A DNA stretch of 13,630 nucleotides from Planctomycetaceae bacterium (lineage in GTDB: Bacteria > Planctomycetota > Planctomycetia > Pirellulales > Thermoguttaceae): positions 1 to 13,630 of the forward strand of contig DOMV01000425.1 of NCBI GenBank assembly GCA_003509805.1, written 5' to 3'. The notes beneath the pieces are model-generated. The model was not told where the DNA came from. It made no database searches and worked only from the letters and a program-made list of their open reading frames with translations. The position numbers were made by a program, and so were the translations under genes. Positions 6,811 through 13,630 of the stretch are shown here, piece after piece; the stretch's first letter is position 1, and every line of letters begins with the position of its first letter.

Positions 6811-8628
6811 TCAATGAAGTCTCAGGAAGACGTAGTTCATCAAAAGGAAGATGGGCAGCAGGATCAGGCAACTGTAGACCATGTACCCGAAGAAACTGGG
6901 CATCTTCACGCCCGATTGTTCCGCGATTGCCTTGACCATGAAATTCGGGCCGTTGCCGATATAGGTCATCGCCCCCATGAAGACCGAACCGAGCGAGACG
7001 GCCACCAGCAAATCCCACGGGATTTTTCCGCCTGAAACCGGGACGTTCCGGGCCTCCTTTTCATGTTCGAGGTACTTTTCCAGGGATTCGCCGCCGGCCG
7101 CCTCGGCCTCCGCGCGCCGGGCGTTTTCCTGCGCCTTGGCCGCCTCGAAGAAAACAACGTAGGTCGGGGCGTTGTCGAGCACGGAGGAAAGCGTACCGGT
7201 CGCCCAATAATAATGGATCGGCGTTTGCAACGGCAATTCCTTGCCTTTCGCGTTGAGTATCTGGAGCGGGGCCTGCATGCAGAGAAAAATTCCGAAAAAC
7301 AGGGCGGCCACCTCGATGATCGCGCCGAAATTGAAATTGTTGGCCCTGCGGACCGCACGGGAACCGAGCCCGAGTGAAAGCAGGACGAGGGTTAATTGAA
7401 CCGCTTCCCGGAGGAAAAACGGCGGATGCCACGTCCGGTTTTCGTGGCCCAAGGCGGCACAGAGTTGTTTGACGCCGATGTTGTCGAAGAAATTCTTTTC
7501 CGGCGCCAAGTACATGACGGCGAGCACGACGCCCAGGAGCAGGACGACGTTCAGGCCGGCGCCGCGAATTCGCAGGGACACCGTTTCGCTCGTGTCGCGT
7601 ACCTTGTCTTCCTTCGATTCCCTGCGGTAGAACCAGCAGGTGTCAATCAGGAAATACAGGGCGATCAAGATGGCGTTCACGAAGAGCCATTCCTTCCAGA
7701 GGCTGAACGTCCAGAGGAAATCGACGCCGCGGAGATAGCCGAGGAAAAGCGGCGGATCGCCGATCGGCAACAGGCATCCGCCGCAGTTGCAGACGCAGAA
7801 AATGAAGAAAACGACGGTATGGACTTTGTAACGGCGTTCCTTGTTCGTTTCGAGAAGGAGGCGGATCATGAGCATCGCGGCCCCGGTCGTTCCGACAAAA
7901 CTCGCGAGAAGCGTCCCGATCGCGATGATTACCGTGTTGACGAACGGGCTCGCTTTCAAATCGCCCTGGATACGGATTCCTCCGGCGATGGCGTAGAGCG
8001 CGAACAGGAGCGTGATGAACGGGATGAACTCGCCGATGATCGCGTTTTTGAAAACGGTCCACATCATCGCGACCGGTCCCATCTCGGGCGTGGTCACGCC
8101 GTGCCCGGGCCAGTGGAGTTCCACTGGAAAATGACATGCGAACCCGTAATACAGGAGCGTCACGACGCCGAGACCGCCCGCGACGTAGAAACGATGAAGG
8201 TTGCTTTCCCACCAATGTTCCGTGGCCGGGATGAGCGGAAAAAGGGCGATGGCGAGCAGCAGGAGGGCGAACGGGGCGATCATGAGGTACGGCGGACACG
8301 GTTTCCCGGCGACCTCGTCATGCCCTTCCTTTGCCGGTGTGCCTGTCGGTGTGTCTGCCGGCGCGACGTCATGGCCCGCTCCCGTTTCCGTCGGAACGGC
8401 ACCGCCGTGTTCCCTGCCGGATTCCACACCGTGTTCCGTATGCGTCGCGTGCCCGCCGCCGTGGGCGATCCGGGTCCATTCCTGGGGCAACCCTTTGTGG
8501 AGTAACCAGCCGAACATGCAGAGAATCAGGATGATCGCGACAAGGGTGAGGCCATACGACGGCTCTTTCACCGGCTCTTCCACGTGCGCGTGCAAATCAT
8601 GGTGGTCGTTCGTGTTCTTTTCCGACAT
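6811..8628 (-). CDS. nhaD: NhaD-type Na+/H+ antiporter with His-rich N-terminal region
   Basis: Inner-membrane cation/proton antiporter of the ion-transporter superfamily (CitMHS/NhaD fold), 605 aa, expected to expel Na+ for proton entry and so hold pH and sodium balance. Family-like blocks are GTTGAAMLMIRLLLETN (246-262), LPIGDPPLFLG (287-297), SSVLDNAPTYVVFFEA (481-496) and YIGNGPNFMVKAI (556-568). About a dozen hydrophobic segments are seen. The first helix is at about 27-44. It is followed by a non-conserved, histidine-rich loop (about 55-105, seven His) before the transporter core; four more His lie in residues 9-15. A Cys cluster (C278, C280, C282, C285) precedes the GDPP block. ATG at 8626-8628 has AAAGGA about six bases upstream. 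Its 5' side is occupied by copy B of the palindromic element, and the mecI-like gene diverges from it. nhaD is the best name, but a broader 'sodium:proton antiporter' label would be safe. Confidence 0.85.
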   Translation of the reverse strand: MSEKNTNDHHDLHAHVEEPVKEPSYGLTLVAIILILCMFGWLLHKGLPQEWTRIAHGGGHATHTEHGVESGREHGGAVPTETGAGHDVAPADTPTGTPAKEGHDEVAGKPCPPYLMIAPFALLLLAIALFPLIPATEHWWESNLHRFYVAGGLGVVTLLYYGFACHFPVELHWPGHGVTTPEMGPVAMMWTVFKNAIIGEFIPFITLLFALYAIAGGIRIQGDLKASPFVNTVIIAIGTLLASFVGTTGAAMLMIRLLLETNKERRYKVHTVVFFIFCVCNCGGCLLPIGDPPLFLGYLRGVDFLWTFSLWKEWLFVNAILIALYFLIDTCWFYRRESKEDKVRDTSETVSLRIRGAGLNVVLLLGVVLAVMYLAPEKNFFDNIGVKQLCAALGHENRTWHPPFFLREAVQLTLVLLSLGLGSRAVRRANNFNFGAIIEVAALFFGIFLCMQAPLQILNAKGKELPLQTPIHYYWATGTLSSVLDNAPTYVVFFEAAKAQENARRAEAEAAGGESLEKYLEHEKEARNVPVSGGKIPWDLLVAVSLGSVFMGAMTYIGNGPNFMVKAIAEQSGVKMPSFFGYMVYSCLILLPIFLLMNYVFLRLH

Positions 8629-8645
8629 GGTTCGTCCTTTCAGAG

Positions 8646-8822
8646 ATACTGGAAACGCGGCGAAATTGGTTGTTTGGCGACGGCTGCTTGTTGCACTCGC
8701 TCACCACAACATCCTTGGAAATATCGGGTTGCATATTTCGTTCGAGCAACAAGCGCGTTCGGGCAACAAGCGATTGCGCGCGGGAGGAGTATCATGCCGT
8801 AGTTTCAGGCCGTTTGCAGTAT
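8646..8822. repeat. Palindromic dispersed element, copy B (177 bp)
   Basis: Same orientation as copy A (948-1094). The first 55 bases match well, for example tactggaaacg and gaaattggttgtttgg, and the last stretch shares ttcaggccgtttgc. The end repeats 8646-8668 and 8800-8822 pair as atactgSaaacg ... gaaa. The inner stem is gcttgttgc (8686-8694) with gcaacaagc, present twice (8746-8754 and 8763-8771). Compared with copy A, both stem arms changed together (gcctgccgc/gcggcaggc). The left end is only 17 bases from the nhaD start codon, next to its ribosome-binding site. Confidence 0.75.
8738..8771. repeat. 17-bp tandem duplication within copy B
   Basis: 8738-8754 and 8755-8771 share the pattern KCGTTCGRGCAACAAGC, differing at two positions. 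Copy A has a single equivalent (1040-1056). The duplication explains part of the length difference between the copies and supplies two alternative right arms for the inner stem. Confidence 0.75.
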
Positions 8823-8841
8823 ACTTCTTTTGAAATGTTAC
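8819..8841 (-). promoter_or_regulatory. Possible nhaD promoter at the end of copy B
   Basis: Read on the minus strand, TATACT at 8819-8824 is a good -10 hexamer lying in the outer end of copy B, within the palindrome agtatact (8818-8825). Seventeen bases upstream lies only a poor -35 (TTTTTG). If used, the nhaD transcript would carry the whole palindromic element in a leader of roughly 180 bases. Confidence 0.3.
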
Positions 8842-8860
8842 AAAAAAATTATTACCGCTG

Positions 8861-8889
8861 TTGACAAAAGAAAGCAATCGCTGTATAGT
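8861..8889 (+). promoter_or_regulatory. Near-consensus sigma70 promoter of the mecI/blaR1-like operon
   Basis: TTGACA at 8861-8866, a spacer of exactly 17 bases, and TATAGT at 8884-8889. The expected start point is near 8896, giving a leader of about 35 bases before the ATG at 8930. It is the strongest promoter match in the window. Confidence 0.8.
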
Positions 8890-8898
8890 GATACTATA
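8884..8898. promoter_or_regulatory. Candidate operator for the BlaI/MecI-like repressor
   Basis: Perfect palindrome TATAGT-GAT-ACTATA (6-bp arms, 3-base centre) that contains the -10 box and covers the expected start point. BlaI and MecI bind short dyads over their own promoters, so this is the natural autoregulatory site. It differs from the staphylococcal TACA/TGTA half-sites, although TACtatatGTA overlaps it at 8892-8902. Confidence 0.6.
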
Positions 8899-8929
8899 TG
8901 TAATCCAAAGACAGTACGGGGAGACAAAA

Positions 8930-9322
8930 ATGAAAAAACCGGTTCGTATTCCGCCTTCGGAATGGGAAATCATGGAAATCCTATGGACGGAATCGCCGCT
9001 CAGCGCTTCGGAAGTGTTCGACCGCATGCCGCCGGGAACCTCGTGGACCGTCAAAACGGTGCGTGCCTTCCTGGACCGCCTCCTGCAAAAAGAGGCGATC
9101 TCCCGACGCAAAATCCACGGTATGAACGTCTTCGAACCACTGCTGAGGCGGGGCGATTGTTTACGGCAGGAAAGCAAATCGTTCCTTGAACGCTTTTTTC
9201 AGGGGAATCCGATTTCGATGATTTCGCATTATCTTGAGGAGGAAGAGTTGAGCGAAGCGGATATCGAACGGTTGCGTGCGTTACTCGATCATCACGGCGG
9301 AAACGAAAGCGGAGGAGAATAA
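8930..9322 (+). CDS. BlaI/MecI-family transcriptional repressor
   Basis: Winged-helix repressor of 130 aa, typical family length, binding DNA as a dimer and inactivated by cleavage when its partner sensor protease is triggered. Residues 6-70 form the winged helix: PPSEWEIMEILW is the usual opening, followed by SASEVFDRM and the recognition helix TVKTVRAFLDRLLQKEAI, then the wing RRKIHGMNVFEP. The rest (75-125) is the dimerisation tail. The Asn-Phe bond cut in staphylococcal BlaI aligns by eye with His100-Tyr101 here. ATG at 8930-8932 with GGGGAG six bases upstream. It overlaps the next gene by one base (TAATG), so the two are translationally coupled. It is probably self-repressed through the palindrome over its promoter. 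Regulon and inducing signal are unknown; no beta-lactamase is nearby. Confidence 0.88.
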   Translation: MKKPVRIPPSEWEIMEILWTESPLSASEVFDRMPPGTSWTVKTVRAFLDRLLQKEAISRRKIHGMNVFEPLLRRGDCLRQESKSFLERFFQGNPISMISHYLEEEELSEADIERLRALLDHHGGNESGGE

Positions 9323-12063
9323 TGTTTTTCGTCTCACCGGCTGTTTATGCGACCGAATTGCTGCTTTGCCTCGTGTTATTGCTTGCGGTCCGTTCGTTCG
9401 GCGGCCGTTTTCTCGGCCCCCGTTTTTGCCGGACACTTTGGTTGATTCTTATCCTCAAAGCCCTTGTACCACTGACGATCCCGACGGCATATCACCCGTT
9501 GCGTCCGGTCTTTGCAGGGGCGCAGGCAATGGGGGAATTCGTCCGTCGCGGATCCGCGACTTCTCCGGACTCCGCTTCTTCGAGCCCGGACACCGCGGCA
9601 TCCGGATTTTACTCGCAAATCAGTAAAACCATGCCGAAGGCGTCCGTCGCCGGGTCGCGGGCGGATGCGCCGACAGACACTTTGGGAATCACGCCGGGAA
9701 TCACGTCGGGCACCGCTCGGGACGTTCTTTCCGAACAGGACAACGACGGGGTTTCGGCATCGTTCGGCTTTTTTCACGCGATGAGTGCCGTCTGGGCCGG
9801 CGGGGGCGCGGTAGTGCTTCTCCTTGCCGTCGTGCGCAACCGTCGGATCATCGCGCGGGCGACCCGCGAACCGACCGTCGTTCCCGATTGGGTCCAGGCG
9901 ATTTTTCTCGAATGCCGCCGGGAACTTCGAATCAGGAGCTGGCCCGTCCTGATCGTTTCCCCATACGTTCCTTCGCCCTGCCTGGTCGGGGCGCTGCGAC
10001 CGCGCATCCTGATCCCCGAATCCCTGCTCGAAAATCGCGCCGATACGCCGCGAATCCGTTATCTACTGCTCCATGAACTGGTCCACCTGAAACAGGGGGA
10101 TATATGGCTCTCGTGGTGCTGGACCGTCGTCCTTGCCGTCCATTGGTTCAACCCGTTGTTCCGGCTGCTCGGTCGTTTGTTTCGGCTCGACTGTGAAACG
10201 GCGTGCGACGACCGGGTGCTTGCAATCCTGCGTGACCGCGAGGAATGCCGTTGTTACGGCCATGCGCTGCTGCAAATGATGCTCGAATTGAATCCGCCGC
10301 CGGTCCGAACCGCCGGGCTCAGCGCGGTGATCGAAACCCGTTCCCACCTTGAAAGGAGATTGACCATGATGACTTGCCATCGCCTGCCGACCTTTCGTCG
10401 CGCCGTTGCCGGAACAGCCGTCTTCCTGTTTCTCGCGGCGTTTGTCCTGTGCGGATATGCCGCGCCGAAAGCCGACCGATTCGAGACGGTTTCGCCCGAG
10501 AAAGCGAAGATGATCGGGTATGCTGAAAACTACTTCCTGCAAACGGCGCCCGATCTGCGGCGCACCACGCTCAAATGGGGCGACGTCGAAACCGACGGCA
10601 AGGGAAACAGCACGATTACCTACCTTTACGAAACGAGCGAGGGCGAAGGAAAGGAGCGGAAGAACGTGACTCAGGAAGCACGGCTTACGTTCGACAAGGA
10701 CGGCAGACCGGTCCGCGAAATGAAATTTGGCCCGACGACGAACCGGGAAAACGCCGCCCTCAAGCGCGACATGCAAAAATGGGTCGAGAAATTTTTCAGC
10801 GAAAATTTCCGTGACGTGACGGGCCGGAAACTGCTGGAGTGGGGGGAACCGGTCGACAATGGCGACGGGACCTATTCAATCGAATACCGTTATGAAGCGA
10901 TCATCCGGGACAAGGATCGAAGGCTGAACGCCCAGCGTTTCACGTTCGACAAGGACGGCAAGTATGTTTCCCATGAAACGCTGGAGACCCGGCCGCTCAC
11001 TCTGCCGCCCACCCTGCCGCTCGGCGACGGGAAAGAAACCGTCGGAGGCGACACGACCAACCCGGCCGACACGGCCGAAAACGTGAAGAACCCCGTCGAG
11101 ACACCGGCTGCGGAACAAGTTGTCGAAACACCGCAAACGAAGCTCGCGGAAACCTTCCTGGCCAAAACGGCAGCCGGCGAATACACCGGGTCGCTCGATT
11201 TGTGTACGGACGAACTGAAAAAAGCGATACCCGAGGCGATGCTCAAGAAAATTTGGGCCGACCTGACCGGCCGGCTGGGCAAACCGGTCGGCAGGAAGCC
11301 GGTCAAAACGGAAGAGATTCTCGATGTCATCCGGGTTCATGTGGAATGCGGTTTCGAAAAAGGCGAAGCGACGCTCATGGTCGTCGTCGACAACGACCTG
11401 AAAGTCGCGGGCCTGTTCCTCCTTTCCCTTGACGAGAAAAAAACAGGGGACACGAAAACGCAATCGACGAAAGCACAGACGACTAAAACACAGACGGCGA
11501 AAACGGCGCCGGACGATCCGAAGAAAAAAGACGATGCGACCATGCTCGCGGCGGACGTGCGCGATGCGAAAGGTTCGCGCGAAGCGACCGCGGCCGGATG
11601 GCGTTTTTTCCTGGAAGGCGATTCCGCAAGCGCGGAGCCGGAGTTTCAAAAAGGGACCGAGCTTGATCCGAAAAACGCCAACGCTTTCCAAGGGCTCGGC
11701 TGGGCACAATGGTCGCGGGGTAAAAAGGAGGACGCGAAACGGGCCTTCGAGACCTGCCTCGCGCTCGATAAAAACAACGTCGCCGCCCTGAACGGACTCG
11801 GCCAGATCGCCCGGACGGAAGGCGACGACGCGAAAGCGATCGGGTATTGGACCCAAGGCATCGAAGCCGATCCCCGCGCGACCGGGCCGATGGCCGGTTT
11901 GGCCGCAATGTACGACGGCCGGGACGATTATGAAAATGCGATCAGGTATTACGAGATGTGGCTCCGGGTCGAACCGGTCAACGACGAGGCGAAGGCCCGC
12001 TTGAAGCTGATGAAGGAAAAATCGAAGGCGGACGTTGAACCCCGAAACGAAAAAGGCGAATAA
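9322..12063 (+). CDS. BlaR1-like M56 sensor protease with DUF3887-like and TPR modules
   Basis: Membrane zinc protease expected to sense an extracytoplasmic signal and cleave the repressor encoded just upstream. It has 913 aa; classical BlaR1 is about 600. TM helices lie at about 6-23, 36-53, 153-171 and 360-380. The M56 core holds HELVH (251-255) with the third ligand probably E292 in CETACD. An Ala/Ser/Thr-rich loop (65-145) separates TM2 and TM3. After the last helix there is no penicillin-binding domain. Instead there are two related repeats (about 395-470 and 485-557, each with WG-[DE] ... TFDKDG), a DUF3887-like domain (607-703, with a LKKIWADL helix and a beta-rich tail), a Thr/Lys/Gln linker (706-738) and about four TPR-like units (752-900). 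Domain names after residue 390 are from memory. The start is the ATG sharing its A with the repressor stop codon. Confidence 0.82.
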   Translation: MFFVSPAVYATELLLCLVLLLAVRSFGGRFLGPRFCRTLWLILILKALVPLTIPTAYHPLRPVFAGAQAMGEFVRRGSATSPDSASSSPDTAASGFYSQISKTMPKASVAGSRADAPTDTLGITPGITSGTARDVLSEQDNDGVSASFGFFHAMSAVWAGGGAVVLLLAVVRNRRIIARATREPTVVPDWVQAIFLECRRELRIRSWPVLIVSPYVPSPCLVGALRPRILIPESLLENRADTPRIRYLLLHELVHLKQGDIWLSWCWTVVLAVHWFNPLFRLLGRLFRLDCETACDDRVLAILRDREECRCYGHALLQMMLELNPPPVRTAGLSAVIETRSHLERRLTMMTCHRLPTFRRAVAGTAVFLFLAAFVLCGYAAPKADRFETVSPEKAKMIGYAENYFLQTAPDLRRTTLKWGDVETDGKGNSTITYLYETSEGEGKERKNVTQEARLTFDKDGRPVREMKFGPTTNRENAALKRDMQKWVEKFFSENFRDVTGRKLLEWGEPVDNGDGTYSIEYRYEAIIRDKDRRLNAQRFTFDKDGKYVSHETLETRPLTLPPTLPLGDGKETVGGDTTNPADTAENVKNPVETPAAEQVVETPQTKLAETFLAKTAAGEYTGSLDLCTDELKKAIPEAMLKKIWADLTGRLGKPVGRKPVKTEEILDVIRVHVECGFEKGEATLMVVVDNDLKVAGLFLLSLDEKKTGDTKTQSTKAQTTKTQTAKTAPDDPKKKDDATMLAADVRDAKGSREATAAGWRFFLEGDSASAEPEFQKGTELDPKNANAFQGLGWAQWSRGKKEDAKRAFETCLALDKNNVAALNGLGQIARTEGDDAKAIGYWTQGIEADPRATGPMAGLAAMYDGRDDYENAIRYYEMWLRVEPVNDEAKARLKLMKEKSKADVEPRNEKGE

Positions 12064-12230
12064 CCGTTCGAAGTATAGCCACGTAAGGGGGGTGTACTTT
12101 TACCGATCCGGTGGTATACTGGCGGCTCGTTTTCTTTCGTGGTCCGTCATTTCGGGCGGATCACCCTTGTTCGCCCCCTGTCGTTTGTCTGCCCCCCTGC
12201 CGTTTGCCCTCATCGTATGATGCTCATCGT
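12064..12230. other. Spacer before the CPBP gene
   Basis: The mecI/blaR1-like operon may end here, though no terminator hairpin is obvious. A TATACT at 12115-12120 could be a -10 box for the next gene but lacks a fair -35. Near the start codon, a 14-base unit tcatcgtatgaYgc is tandemly repeated (12210-12237). It creates a five-codon reading frame from ATG at 12217 whose TGA (12232-12234) overlaps the gene start as ATGA. Confidence 0.5.
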
Positions 12231-12932
12231 ATGACGCTCATCGATTTTCTCCGCCGCGGGATCGGGATTCCCCAGCGTAAACCGACCGTTATCCTGCTCT
12301 ACGCGCTGTTCGCGTCGTCGCTTTGGAAATACGCTTCTTCCCCGATCGAGGGGTCTTTCCTGTCCGGTGAAACGAAAACGATCCTGGCGTTCATTCTCTT
12401 CGGCCTCATCCCGGCGGCGATCGTCAAGCTCGTGTTTCGGGAGAATTGGGCCGACTACGGCTTGAAGATCGGCGACCTGCGCTCCGCGGTCCGTTGGTGT
12501 GGCGTCCTACTCCCGGTCTTCGTCGCGGTTGCCGTATCGACCGGGAACAATCCGACGTTTTACGACGTCTATCCGCTGAACGAAACGCTCCGGCCACAAA
12601 ATCGCCCGCTCGGCGCCACGGTGCTCCCGTCGTTGTTCGCCGTCCATTCCTTGTTCTATCTCGGCTATTATTTCGGCTGGGAATTCCTTCTCCGGGGTTT
12701 CGTCCAGCAAGGTCTTATCGACTCGCAGGGCCCCGTCAACGCCGTCCTGATCCAAACGGTTCTTTCAACCATGCTGCATTACGGCAATCCGCCGTCGGAA
12801 GTTTTCGGGGCCGCCCTGGGCGGTCTTTTGTGGGGTTTCCTGGTCCTTCGCACCGGTTCGATCTTTTCCGGCATGCTTCAACACGCCGTTTTGGGAATCG
12901 CGGTCGACGCCTTGCTGGTTTACCGCTGTTGA
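12231..12932 (+). CDS. CPBP-family intramembrane protease-like protein
   Basis: Membrane protein of 233 aa with about six hydrophobic segments, of the CPBP (Abi/CAAX protease and bacteriocin-processing) family. Family marks are FGWEFLLRGFV (motif 1) and STMLHYGNPPSEVFGAALGG (motif 2 with its histidine). Motif 1 normally reads EExxxR; here the first Glu is Trp, leaving one Glu and the Arg, as in a sub-branch I recall with 'PPxE' after the histidine. Catalysis is therefore uncertain. The frame is open from 12111, but the Cys/Pro-rich upstream residues do not look like protein, so ATG at 12231-12233 (MTLIDFLRRGIGI) is chosen. No Shine-Dalgarno is seen. The role is unknown; such proteins act in membrane-protein processing or bacteriocin self-immunity. 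Confidence 0.75.
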   Translation: MTLIDFLRRGIGIPQRKPTVILLYALFASSLWKYASSPIEGSFLSGETKTILAFILFGLIPAAIVKLVFRENWADYGLKIGDLRSAVRWCGVLLPVFVAVAVSTGNNPTFYDVYPLNETLRPQNRPLGATVLPSLFAVHSLFYLGYYFGWEFLLRGFVQQGLIDSQGPVNAVLIQTVLSTMLHYGNPPSEVFGAALGGLLWGFLVLRTGSIFSGMLQHAVLGIAVDALLVYRC

Positions 12933-12940
12933 TCCTCCAC

Positions 12941-12958
12941 TTTTCCGGAAACGGAAAA
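12941..12958. terminator. Hairpin between convergent CPBP and pgsA genes
   Basis: ttttccg (12941-12947) pairs with cggaaaa (12952-12958) around a GAAA tetraloop, nine bases after the CPBP stop. It sits where a bidirectional terminator is expected between convergent genes, but the only T/A runs are inside the stem, so activity is uncertain. Confidence 0.4.
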
Positions 12959-13014
12959 CGCCGTGTCGGGACGAGGCGGCATGGGCATTTTCGACGCACC
13001 GGCCAAACGGACAA

Positions 13015-13584
13015 CTACCGGAGCATCCTGGCCGCTTTGAAAACGTAATCGACGCCGGAATACACCGTGATGAGGACGGTTCCCCAGAGCGAGAGGAGCA
13101 TCGTCCAAAACAGCCACGCTTGAGGGGAAATCAACCAGAGCAGGCAGGCCGGGATCGCGACGCATTGCAGCCCCATCTTCCATTTGCCGATCCATTTCGC
13201 CGAAAAGTCGCCTCCCTGGCGTTCGACGACGGCGCGGAGCGAGGTGATCAGCAGTTCCCGGCCGAGAATCACGACGGTCATCCACGGTCCCAACAGCAGC
13301 CAGGCGGGGCCGTGCGTATTCGGGCCGGGATTCGTCAATTCCGGGATCGCGGACAGGTAAACGAACGCACCGCAGACGAGCAATTTGTCGGCAAACGGGT
13401 CCATGATGCGTCCGAAAACGGAAACGAGATTGAATTTCCTGGCCCACCAGCCGTCGAGAAAGTCGGTCGCCGCCGCGAGAAGGAACAGGACCGTACAGAT
13501 ACCGTAGCACTTCCACGGCATGAGGATGAAAAGAATGACGGCAAGGACGACCCGCGCCGTGGTCAGGATGTTTGGAATGTTCAT
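13015..13584 (-). CDS. pgsA: CDP-diacylglycerol-glycerol-3-phosphate 3-phosphatidyltransferase
   Basis: Integral membrane enzyme that makes phosphatidylglycerol phosphate from CDP-diacylglycerol and glycerol 3-phosphate, the committed step to phosphatidylglycerol, which is also the lipid donor for Lgt. The protein has 189 aa, normal for PgsA. The CDP-alcohol phosphatidyltransferase motif DG(x2)AR(x8)G(x3)D(x3)D is complete: D41, D44, G45, A48, R49, G58, D62, D66. NIPNILTTARVVL at the N-terminus is the family opening. Four to six hydrophobic segments are seen. ATG at 13582-13584; no clear Shine-Dalgarno. It faces the CPBP gene. A cardiolipin-synthase-type relative is possible but less likely given the opening motif. 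Confidence 0.88.
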   Translation of the reverse strand: MNIPNILTTARVVLAVILFILMPWKCYGICTVLFLLAAATDFLDGWWARKFNLVSVFGRIMDPFADKLLVCGAFVYLSAIPELTNPGPNTHGPAWLLLGPWMTVVILGRELLITSLRAVVERQGGDFSAKWIGKWKMGLQCVAIPACLLWLISPQAWLFWTMLLSLWGTVLITVYSGVDYVFKAARMLR

Positions 13585-13630
13585 GAAAACAGGAAACGGT
13601 TTGTTTTTTCTACCGAAAGCCGGGTGAGTC

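Noticed and set aside
7396..8505. Open frame of 369 codons on the plus strand opposite nhaD
   Set aside because: Shadow of the antiporter gene, strongly charged composition, no family resemblance.
10876..11856. Open frame of 326 codons on the minus strand opposite the BlaR1-like gene
   Set aside because: Phe/Arg-rich shadow; the plus strand gives well-formed DUF3887-like and TPR sequence.

Overview
The window looks like chromosomal DNA of a planctomycete-type bacterium (Planctomycetota or a close PVC relative), probably from an uncultured lineage. Three signs point there: a prolipoprotein diacylglyceryl transferase with a PDZ domain spliced between its catalytic motifs; an integrase fragment of the 'WPKL...LRA' type that I associate with planctomycetes; and a BlaI/MecI-like repressor next to a BlaR1-like M56 protease with a non-penicillin-binding output module. 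This is recognition from memory, not a database result. No rRNA, tRNA, CRISPR array or intact insertion sequence was seen.

Left part (1-3242): an A+T-richer patch. It holds a small TPR gene made of near-identical 102-bp DNA units, the C-terminal remnant of a tyrosine integrase, a palindromic dispersed element (copy A), a WbpP-type NAD-dependent sugar epimerase, an unrecognised 189-aa protein, and two short gene-free stretches. One of these carries a perfect 16-bp tandem duplication. This part looks like a site of past insertion and decay.

Middle (3243-8628): housekeeping envelope genes. lgt (plus strand) runs tail to tail into an MsbA-like ABC exporter (minus strand). Further right on the minus strand is an NhaD-type Na+/H+ antiporter with a histidine-rich N-terminal region. 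Four degenerate 16-bp tandem units and several inverted repeats lie between the exporter and the antiporter.

Divergent control region (8629-8929): between nhaD and the mecI-like gene lie the second copy of the palindromic element (copy B) and a near-consensus sigma70 promoter. That promoter's -10 box sits inside a 15-bp palindrome, which is a good candidate operator for the repressor encoded just downstream.

Right part (8930-13630): the mecI/blaR1-like pair overlaps by one base. The BlaR1-like protein has 913 residues: an M56 membrane protease, two repeats of about 70 residues, a DUF3887-like domain, a Thr/Lys linker and TPRs. A CPBP-family membrane protein follows, then a convergent pgsA.

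The two most unusual items are the pair of palindromic elements, whose inner stem changes in a compensatory way between copies, and the modular BlaR1-like sensor protease.
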